A stretch of DNA of 64,000 bases from Scilla litardierei (Eukaryota > Streptophyta > Magnoliopsida > Asparagales > Asparagaceae): NCBI GenBank assembly GCA_030789695.1, contig CM061139.1:7765878-7829877 (forward strand), read 5' to 3'. The notes under the pieces are model-generated. The model did no database searches and was not told the origin of the DNA. It saw nothing but the letters and a program-made list of their open reading frames with translations. A program made the translations under genes and the position numbers. Below, piece by piece: positions 55,938-64,000 of this stretch (position 1 is its first letter; every line of letters begins with the position of its first letter).

Positions 55938-56340
55938 ATCAGTCGACTGTCGAACAAATGGCAGTCGACTAGTGACAGGTGGATGTCATTGCTACCAAAG
56001 GGCGACCGACGACCGGTGACTGTCTTAAAAATCACAGTCGCCTGTGTGATCCATAGGCGACTGTCTTTTGTTCTTCAGTCGCCTGCTGCAGAAGTGTCAA
56101 AATAACAGAGAGTCGGCTCTTCTGCTCCCTCAGGCATCTGGAAATTAGTCGACTGATGTGAAGATGATATGCGACTGTACAATATTACAGTCGACTGTCA
56201 ATCCTCTTATAGGAGACTGTCATTGGGCTTCAGCTTGTCCAGCTCCAGTTCTTTAAAGGCAGGCGACTGCCGGTGTTTGCGCTGTTGACTGTCTGGTTTT
56301 CCAGGCGACTGGCGTTCCTTCTACATGCGCCTGTTTTGTA
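55938..56340. repeat. Array of AGTCGACT / GGCGACTG sites, ~21-bp step
   Basis: Perfect palindromes AGTCGACT at 55941 and 55963. Alternating GGTGAC, AGTCGCC, GGCGACT and AGTCGCC sites lie at 56015, 56036, 56056 and 56077. More degenerate copies run to about 56320. Steps of 20-22 bp recur. Confidence 0.7.
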
Positions 56341-56579
56341 CTCCTCTTCTTGAGTTGATTTAGTCCCCTTCGGGACACCTGAAAAATCCAGAAAAATCCC
56401 TAAAAATATAGTAGACATCTAAAATGCTTTAGGGAAGAGAAATTGTGCCAAAATAAAATCATATTCTAACAAATGATGAATTAACGTAAATGTAGTTAAT
56501 AGAGCATGATTCCAAGGATTATGTGCACAAGAGGAGATGATTATGATGTTAGAATATGCAATATTTATTTATCATCACA

Positions 56580-56590
56580 ACCCCCAACTA
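56580..56590 (-). promoter_or_regulatory. Athila-2 polypurine tract
   Basis: Minus strand TAGTTGGGGGT directly before the LTR start TGTGATGAT. Confidence 0.8.
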
Positions 56591-57590
56591 GAGATTTGCT
56601 AGTCACTCGCAAAATAAGTGACCAATCCCAAAATACAATGTTAACTCCATCCATGGATTATTGGCAATACTAAATGGTGTTGAAATCATATATATATACA
56701 GGCAAAGTTCTCAAGTCTATACACTCTTCCATATGACTATAACCTCATTCCTCGTAAACACTCCACCATCCACAACTAAGGTTAGTATATCCCTTAATGT
56801 GTCACAATCTCCTGATGTAAGATCCTTAGGAACTCTAGAGCTTATGAGATATAACACTTACTCCCTCAAAAGGTCATGGAAATGAGTTGTGGTTCAAATT
56901 TCATGCATTTACTCAAATTTCATGGTAATTTTTGCCTTATTCAAAGTACCAAGGCAAAAGTTCATGCCTTATTCAAATGTGCACAAGTGCACTTATTATT
57001 GTAGCATTTGATAGCATTCATTTGAGCAACTCCAAATTCCAAATCACTATCTTAGGATCCATTAATATAAACCTAGCTGAATTTTTAAAATCCCTAAGGT
57101 TTAATCAATTGATCGCTGATACCAAGGTTTCTACATCACTATAGGGTTTCAAATGGATGGTAATCGTCATAAGCTTCAAGCTAAAGGGCCAAGTGTAAGT
57201 ATGTAGAGAAACAATTAATTGCCCTTAGTACATAAAGATACAACACACCCTTATTTGCCAAAATCCACTTCAAGAAAGCATTTTACCAAAGTTGGGAAGG
57301 ATCACCACATGTAATCAATGGATCTAACAAAAAATTGTGGGTTGCAGAAATGTTGGTGATAGATGGAACAAATTTTTATTTCATTCAATTTATTCACAAA
57401 AAGATGAAAATAATAAAAAGATGCTCAAGAAGTTTCTACATCCTAGCCCACACCCCCAACTAAAAATAAACATGGTCCTCAATGTTGAAGGGTGAGATGA
57501 AATATGTGCATAAAAGGATAACCTAAGATAAGAAACCTTGAGCAGGAGTTATTCATTACTACATACTATTAGATAGGAAAGTCTTGGAAT
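56591..57590 (-). other. Athila-2 3' spacer
   Basis: About 1 kb, non-coding. On the minus strand it begins after pol with CATTGAGGACCATG and AGTTGGGGGTGTG (57440-57490), the same block as at 815-850 in the left element. I see no ORF with a recognisable product. Confidence 0.6.
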
Positions 57591-57599
57591 GAATACACC

Positions 57600-58218
57600 T
57601 AATTGGTTCCACCCGGTGGCGGTTCCGTAAGCTCCATGGTGACCTCGTCTCCACTCCACGGCTCTTGATAATGCTTCAAGCGTTGGCCGTTCACCTAGAA
57701 TTCATTGATGTTTTGTGGGTTGGCCATGGTCACTGCGCCATGTGGAAATACCTCCTGAACAATGAAAGGCCCAATCCAGGAAATACCTCCTGAATAATGA
57801 AAGGCCCAATCCACTTCGAATAAAGCTTTCCGGGGAAGAGGTGAAGTCTTGAGTTGTATAGTAGCACTTTCTCCCTTGGGGGGAATTCTCTCCTTAAAAT
57901 GATTCGATCATGGGCGCATTTAAGCCTCTCCTTCACTAGCTTGGAATTGTTGTATGCCTCCCTCCTTATCTCTTCGAGCTCCACTAACTGCAATTTACGA
58001 GAAAAGGGGTCAATTTCACAATTAAACTTTTTAATTGCCCAAAAAGATTTGTGTTCAAGTTCAATGGGTAAGTTGCAAAATTTCCCAAAAAGTAAGCGAT
58101 ATGGGGACATCCCTAAAACCATTTTGTAGGCGGTACGGTATGCCCACAATGCCTCGGGAAGACGCATGCTCTAATCCTTTCTTGATGGATTCACCGTCTT
58201 TTGGAGTATGTTCTTGAT
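57600..58218 (-). pseudogene. pol: Athila-2 integrase C-terminus
   Basis: After a TAA at 58219 (GAA expected) the frame continues with LPEALWAYRTAYK, SPYRLLFGKFCNLPIELEHK and EKVLLYNSRLHLFPGKLYSK-type sequence, and WIGPFIIQEVFP. This is the strand-transfer domain end and the C-terminal domain of an Athila integrase. A 35-bp duplication (57744-57813) then shifts the frame and gives a false end at 57730. Remains of the true C-terminus can be followed to about 57600. Confidence 0.85.
57744..57813. repeat. 35-bp tandem duplication in the integrase
   Basis: GGAAATACCTCCTGAA starts at 57744 and again at 57779. The two 35-bp copies differ at one base. As 35 is not a multiple of three it frameshifts the gene. 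Confidence 0.9.
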
Positions 58219-60735
58219 TTACCGATTTGCTAATTCCGCTTGTCCATTGGTTTGGGGGTGGTATGGTATGGAAACCTTGGGTTTTAACCCAAACTTCTTC
58301 ATTAAGCTTGCGAAGAGGTGGTTGCAAAAATGTGACCATCCGTCGCTTATCGTAGCCTTTGGCATCCCAAATCGTGCGAAAATGTTTTCTTTCATGAATT
58401 TAAGCACGATAGCCGCATCATTGGTCCTACAAGGAATAGCCTCAACCAATTTAGATACATAATCTATAGCAAGCAAAATATATGTGTACCCAAATGATAG
58501 AAGAAATGGCCCCATAAAATCAATTCCCCAACAATCGAAAATTTCTAATTCAAGAACGGGATTTAATGGCATCATATTTCTTTTAGTAATTCCCCCCAAC
58601 TTTTGGCAAGCTAAGCATGATTTACAATATGTAAAAGTGTCCTTAAACATGCTAGGCCAATAAAAACCACATTTTAGAATTTTTGCTACGGTCTTTTGGG
58701 CGGAAAAATGACCACCACATATACCCTTATGACAAAAATGCAAAACACTATCAAACTCATGATCGGGTATGCATCGCTTTACTATTTGGTCATTACAATA
58801 CTTGTAAAGGTAAGGGTCATCGAAAAAGAAAGATTTTACCTCAAAGATGAACCTTTTGTAATCTTGGTGAGACCAAGTGTAGGGAGTCTTACCAGTGACC
58901 AAGTAGTTAATGATGTCGGCATACCATGGGAGCGTGAGAGAGATCGCAAAAAGATGTTCGTCAGGGAACGAATCCTTCAATGGGATGGTTGCCGGCTCCA
59001 TGCTCGTTGTTAACCGTGAAAGGTGATCGGCAACATGATTTTCTACTCCCTTCTTGTCCTTAACGTCGATGTTGAATTCCTGCAAGAGCAAAATCCAATG
59101 GATTAGTCTAGGCTTGGCGTCTTTCTTGGAAAGGAGATATTTAAGAGCGGCATGGTCGGTAAAGATTGTAATTGGGAATCCCAATATGTAGCTCCTAAAT
59201 TTCTCCAATGCGAATACAACGGCTAAAAGCTCCTTCTCCGTGGTGGTGTAGTTTCGTTGAGCATCATTCAAGCTCTTGCTTGCATAATAAATCACCATGT
59301 GGGCATTGTCCTTGCGTTGTCCAAGCACGGCACCAACCGCATAGTCACTAGTATCACATATAATCTCGAATGGTGATGTCCAATCTGGCACCTGAAGAAA
59401 AGGTGAACATGTAAGAAACTTTTTCAACTTCTCAAAAGCAAGTTGACAATCATTATTCCAAGCAAACTCTACATCGTTTTTCAAAAGCATGCAAAGAGGT
59501 TGAGATATTGAGCTAAAATTTTTTATGAACCTCCTATAAAAACCGGCATGCCCAAGAAATGATCGAATATCTCTTACACAACGAGGAGTGGGTAGCGTTT
59601 CTATTACCTCGATCTTGGCTTTGTCAACTTGCATACCTTCATTGGATACAATAAGACCGAGGACTAAGCCTTCGGTGGTCATGAAATGGCATTTCTCCCA
59701 ATTCAAGAGAAGGGTTTTCTCGATGCACCGATCTAACACCAAAGCCAATTTAGATAAACAATTATTAAATGAGATACCATACACAGAGAAATCATCCATG
59801 AATACCTCCACAATCTTTTCAACCATATCATGGAAAATACTAAGCATACAACGCTGAAAAGTTGCGGGGGCATTACGTAAGCCAAATGGCATCCTCCGAA
59901 ATGCAAAAGTGCCAAAGGGACAAGTGAAGGTGGTCTTCTCTTGTTCTTCGGGTGCTATTTCAATTTGATAATATACGGAGTAGCCATCAAGAAAGTAATA
60001 ATACTCGTGTCCGGCCACTCTCTCTAGGATTTGATCTAGAAATGGAAGAGGGAAGTAGTCTTTACGGGTCTTAGAATTAAGCTTTCTATAGTCAACGCAC
60101 ATGCGCCATCCTGTGGTGGCTCGCATGAGGACTAACTCATTGTTCTCATTTTTAACTACCATTATCCCCTATTTATTAGGTACAACTTAAATGTGGCTAA
60201 CCCATCTACTATCGGCAATCAGGTATATAATACCTGCATCAAGAAGCTTAAGGATTTCACCATTTACCACTTCCTTTAGGTTAGGATTTAACCAACGTTG
60301 CATTTCTCTAGTGGGTTTGGTGTCATCCTCTAAGTAGATGTAGTGCTTACAAATTAGGGGTTCAATACCTTTAATGTCGGCAATTGTCCAACCAATTGCC
60401 CCCTTATGAGTCTTAAGCACTTCTAAAAATTGCATTTCTTGCTCATTAGAGAGTTTAGACGATATTACCGCGGGGAATGTGCCGGATTCCCCAAGAAATG
60501 CATACTACAAATATGGCGGCAATGGCTTCAAGTCTAATGATGGGTGCTCTAGCTTCGATGGCCTTTGACACGGCGTGTCTAATGGTAGCGGCTCAAAAGA
60601 TGGCATCCACTTAGTTACCGCGCCAACTTCCTGCAGAGAACAATCGGTGTCAATATTCCCACAAAAATGTTCAACAAAATTAAACGCTTCAACAAACTCC
60701 GCATCAAAATGCTCTTCAACTAGAGTCTCAATCAT
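58219..60735 (-). pseudogene. pol: Athila-2 pol: RT, RNase H and integrase core
   Basis: 647 codons are open from 60162 to 58219. The RT has WRMCVDYRKLN, FRRMPFGLRNAPATFQRCML and the catalytic FMDDFSVYG (about 59775-59800). RNase H has [32 protein letters not shown] and FTDHAALKYLLSKKDAK. The integrase zinc domain includes HFCHKGICGGHFS and CKSCLACQKLG. The core has CWGIDFMGPF, ISDGWSHFCN and NGQAELANR, with 35 residues between second Asp and Glu. Upstream, 60435-60187 carries GAIGWTIADIKGI and the RT start. It is separated by TAA and TAG codons near 60163-60188; another TAG near 60505 splits off the linker. All catalytic residues are present but expression as one protein is impossible. Confidence 0.9.
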
Positions 60736-61170
60736 GCAAGCATCTCAAACTCACCATCCCCCGATGGCAACTTACAAGCATTGAAAATGTTTAAGTCAAG
60801 TGTCATGTTCCCAAACGATATTTTAAGTTGACCATCCCTACAATTGATTATAGCATTGCTTCTGGCTAGGAATGGTCTACCTAAAATGATGGGGGTTGGT
60901 GTTTTGGTTTGAGGTCCAAGGATGTCCAACATGACAAAGTTCACTGGGTAGTAAAATTTGTCCACTTGGACAAGCACGTCCTCTATGCTACTCTTGGGGA
61001 CCTTGATGGATCTATCGACCAATTGGAGAATAATGGGTGTAGATTTCAATTCTCCGAGTCCTAATTGCATATACAAGTAATATGGCAAAATGTTAACACT
61101 CGAACCTAAATCAAGGAGGGCTTGCCCTATCTTTTAGGTTCCTATGATGCATGGCATCATAGGAGAGCCA
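60736..61170 (-). pseudogene. pol: Athila-2 protease domain
   Basis: The retropepsin-like active site reads LLDLGSSVN (about 61093-61122), then LGLGELKSTPIILQLVDRS and the second half IILGRPFLARSNAIINC with Leu-Gly-Arg-Pro-Phe, the standard Athila protease end. A stop lies upstream (about 61134, in CIIGT-stop-KIGQALLDLG). A one-base shift near 60735 separates it from the RT linker. Confidence 0.85.
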
Positions 61171-61279
61171 GGGTCCTTGTATTTAGGAGGGGTGTTATGT
61201 TGCACAATAGCACTAACCTGTTGCGTTAGGAAGGCCTTTTTCTTAACACTAACATTCCTCTTAACAGTGCACAAATCTT

Positions 61280-63005
61280 TTAAAAATTTAGCATATGCTT
61301 GAATTTGATTATTGCATCAAGAAGAGGAATATTAATTTGACATTTTTGAAATATTTCGTGGATTTCGGATTGAAACTTATCTTTCCGTGGAGATTGAAGC
61401 CTTTGAGGGAAAGGTGCGGGAGGATTGTACGGCTCGGGCGCTTCAATGACGATCTCTTTGTAATGGTTACCTTTGTCCAATCTTTCCTCTTGCACCTCTT
61501 CATTTGGGGTGGCTTCATTCTCTATAACTATCTCCGCTTCGACTCTCGGTGGCTCCGACTTCTCAATTTTCCGACCACTCCTCAATGTTGTCACCGCTTG
61601 ACAAGATTTAACGTTGGATCCTCCCGATGACGAATTCATGTTGGGGTTGGGGAGTGGTTGTGCCGGAAGCTTGCCCTTCTCTAGAGTTGCCGCAAGCTTT
61701 GCCATGTTCTCGTTGAGTTGTTGAAATTATTGTTGATGTTGCGCCTGGGTTTGTTGTAGCTGTTGCCATTGTTGGAAGTTGGCTTGATTTTGCGTTGTTT
61801 GCATTTGGATGAATTGTTGCAAAGTGTCGATCAAAGATTGCACTTGGGGTTCACTTGTTTCATCCCTCCTCCTTTGGATGCCTTGTTGATTGTTGTTGTT
61901 GAAGGGTGTGGTGGATGGTCCGATGGTTGAGCTTGTCGTTGTCTTTGAGGCCCCCACTTCAAACTCGGGCTACTCCTCCAGCTCGGGCCTTGATTATTGG
62001 AATTGTTGTATCCTTTCCCTTGGTTGGAATTCGCCACATAATTCACTTGTGTGGGTCTTGAAGCACTTCCTTCGCTAGCAGTAGGTTAGTACATTGATTG
62101 ATGCCATGGTATACGCTACTGCAAAGATTGCATAGCCATTCATTACCAACCGTCACGACCTTCACTCCTTTCACCTGCAACCCTTCAAGTCTCTTGAAAA
62201 TGATGGCATCCATTCTTTATTCTAAGTCTTTCTCTTGGGTCAATGTAAGGAGACCACCATGGGCCAAAGGTTGAGGTAATTCTCTCCTCTCAGATTCGGG
62301 AGTCGCCTCCCAACTTCGTGCATTCTCTGATATGGATTCCAAGTACTCCCATGCCTCCTCCGGTGTCTTATCCAAGAATTCCCCTTTGCACATCATTTCC
62401 ACGAATTGTTTCATGGATGGGATGAGTCCGTCGTAAAAGAAACCGATGAGATGGTATTCATCAAATCCATGGTGTGGACATGCTAGTAGCAGCTCCTTAA
62501 ACCTTTCCCAAGTGATATCAAAGCTTTCATTTGGTTTCTGAGAAAAGTTCGCCATTTGTCTCTTTAATCCTTGAGTCTTGTGCAAGGGAAATTTTTTTTT
62601 CAGAAATTCAGCTTGCATTGCTAACCATGACTTAGTAGTGTGGGGGAGGTATAACATTAAACCAATTTTTAGCTTTATCCTTTAAATAAAAAGGAAACAT
62701 TTTAAGATAAATGGTTTCATTACTAGCCTTCCCATCGGAACATGCGAGGCAGACATCTTCGAAATCCTTTATATGTAAATAAGGATTCTCCTTCTCTACT
62801 CCATGAAAAGTGGGAGAATTTGAAATATCCCTGGTCTTGGGCTAAAGGAATTCGCATCAGTTGGAGGCACAATGCATGAGCCGGTGGCAAACCTACTCGG
62901 TCTCAACACATATCTCAAACTTCGATCACCCTCATTTTGAGAGTGATCGTCCTCACTAGGATGGGTGTTGTCATTAGCGTTGGTGTTGGTATTTTCATCA
63001 GCCAT
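61280..63005 (-). pseudogene. gag: Athila-2 gag, broken
   Basis: Starts MADENTNTN at 63005, followed by a region ending PGIFQILPLFME (62796). After an unrecovered gap the Gag core is open from 62657 to 62217: SWLAMQAEFLKKKFP, LKRQMANFSQKPNESF, WERFKELLLACPHHGF and GLIPSMKQFVEMMC. A TAA at 62217 is followed in frame by a zinc knuckle CNLCSSVYHGINQC (62091-62132). Next come a Gln/Asn-rich stretch (61957-61727) and VTTLRSGRKIE with PFPQRLQSPRKDKF and CQINIPLLDAI before protease. The order is that of Athila gag. Several stops and shifts make it non-functional. Confidence 0.85.
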
Positions 63006-63230
63006 GTCTATGTTTCTTACTAGTCTATGCGTTCGAGAAGTCCTTAACCACATAAACTAGACAATTGAGCTCAAGGCAAAACTTTCCAAGATTAGCCTAA
63101 TTTTTATAGTTTTGATGATTATAAAAATTGAAAAACAATCTCGGGTATCCACAATGAATATGAACAATAAAATGGAAAGATCTCACCAAATTTTCACGAC
63201 AAAAACCATAGTGTGAAATGAAGATACGCC

Positions 63231-63250
63231 GTCCCCAGCAACGACGCCAA
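63231..63250 (-). promoter_or_regulatory. Athila-2 primer-binding site, tRNA-Asp type
   Basis: Minus strand TTGGCGTCGTTGCTGGGGAC follows the LTR end AGCA. It is complementary, apart from decayed positions, to the 3' end of tRNA-Asp. Confidence 0.85.
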
Positions 63251-63252
63251 TT

Positions 63253-64000
63253 TGCTTTACTCTTCCAGAAAGGTGATACTCGCAAGTGTACGAGGTCGGT
63301 AAATAATATACTCGAAAAGTACGAAATCGTATCCACAGAGATGGAACTAATCTGCAAATTCACACAAATAGTTAGAGCATGTAAAGAATGGTTGAGGGTT
63401 CTAACGATCCTTCGAAGGTGAATGATTGTTTGAATAGATGATTTATCTAAGTAGCCTAAAGTTAGGGTAAGGTCCTGAGATTTGGATGCAAGGGAGAACA
63501 AGAGTGTGGGTGTTGAGGATATCAGTAGGATTACTCAATTACTCTGCTAAATGTTAATTCCAAGATAACTCGATCATTCATCCATTTCAAGATATGAAGA
63601 TCGGGAAATGAATCATTTAAGCACATATAGGGTGCACCAAGGGTAATTGCTAATTGCGTTCGTCTCCTAATTAAAGCTCATGAATCACTCTCACACCCAT
63701 TTCAATGTAAGTGAGAGTAGTGCATGTAGGTTGTGTTGCGAATCACACAACCACCATTCTGCGGTCCCCTTCGGGTAATGCACGATTCGATAAAATGGGA
63801 CACAACCCAATTAACAACTTAGATTGTTGGGTGAACTAAACTTCTAAACTATGTAATATGGATTGAAGGGGGTTGCATTCATTTCAAGACATGCAATACC
63901 CATTGGATAAATAGGTGCAACAATTACGAAGCACCACCGTTCTTCGGCTCCTCCATGGATAGTCTCGAATCCAATTAATCACAAGCTTATTTCACCCAAC
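63253..64000 (-). repeat. Athila-2 5' LTR (truncated by the window)
   Basis: 748 bp visible, collinear with 54710-55455. About 95% identical by eye, with small substitutions throughout. Confidence 0.85.

Larger units (their letters stand above)
54710..56579 (-). repeat. Athila-2 3' LTR
   Basis: Plus strand TGACTCTTCC to ATCATCACA, collinear with 63253 onward (TGCTTTACTCTTCC; the 3' copy lacks four bases). A TATA box GTATAAAA lies at 55816-55823 on the minus strand, and the array at 55938-56340 is upstream of it. Confidence 0.85.
11120..64000 (-). mobile_element. Element C: gypsy-like element with giant LTRs and a 130-bp interior (continues past the window)
   Basis: Its 3' LTR is 11120-11649 plus 28819-30785, split by the gag-only copia. 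The interior is 30786-30915. The 5' LTR starts at 30916 and is split at 31394 by Athila-1. The two LTR starts match base for base over long stretches (for example GAGCAGTGCAGAAAGAATGG in both), with perhaps 10-15% difference by eye. Everything from 11120 to the right edge is thus inside this element or elements nested in it. The rest of its 5' LTR should lie beyond 64000. Confidence 0.65.
54710..64000 (-). mobile_element. Athila-2: Athila-like Ty3/gypsy element (5' LTR runs off the window)
   Basis: 3' LTR 54710-56579, spacer, pol and gag on the minus strand, a tRNA-Asp-type priming site at 63231-63250, and the 5' LTR from 63253 to beyond the window. It abuts CCGAA of the Athila-1 LTR, so CCGAA (54705-54709) is the expected target duplication. 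No large insertion lies within the visible part. Confidence 0.88.

Overview
The window is plant nuclear DNA, most likely pericentromeric or other heterochromatin. Everything recognisable is an LTR retrotransposon of a plant-specific lineage: Athila-like Ty3/gypsy elements primed by tRNA-Asp, Tekay/Del-like chromoviruses, and SIRE-like Ty1/copia elements primed by initiator tRNA-Met. I see no host gene, rRNA, tRNA or CRISPR array. The species cannot be named from this sequence.

The layout is a nest of insertions. Left block: the 3' end of an Athila-like element (1-~3512, +) sits in the gag of a decayed chromovirus (~3513-~6880, -). That chromovirus sits in the pol of a second chromovirus (~6881-10314, +), which itself lies in a copia LTR of which 10315-10548 remains. 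Right block: from 11120 past the right edge the window lies inside one minus-strand element, here called C. Its two LTRs (about 2.5 kb) are separated by only 130 bp (30786-30915). C's 3' LTR is split by a gag-only copia element (11650-28813, duplication AGTAA), which holds a very young non-autonomous gypsy element (16882-25620, duplication GTTTT). C's 5' LTR is split by Athila-1 (31395-54709, +). Athila-1 holds a solo LTR (~33821-35317) and a SIRE copia element with an env-like ORF (35591-48021, -, duplication GTGCG). Athila-1's last two bases are cut off by Athila-2 (54710 to beyond 64000, -).

No element is fully intact. The best preserved is SIRE: intact gag, an env-like frame with one break, and pol with a few stops and frameshifts. 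Athila-1 and Athila-2 keep recognisable RT, RNase H and integrase motifs but are broken. The gag-only copia and the non-autonomous gypsy lack pol and must have been copied in trans. The copia shares priming site, polypurine tract and LTR 3' end type with SIRE.

The most striking signal is not a gene. Several unrelated families carry arrays of short alternating inverted sites at a strict ~21-bp step, close upstream of a TATA box in the LTR. In the SIRE (copia) and non-autonomous gypsy LTRs the arrays belong to a homologous block of about 0.6 kb shared across two superfamilies. Their half-site GACCGAC contains ACCGAC, the core of the plant dehydration-responsive element. A second structural signal is a set of six small hairpins with a constant CAAAA loop and covarying stems in the leftmost LTR.
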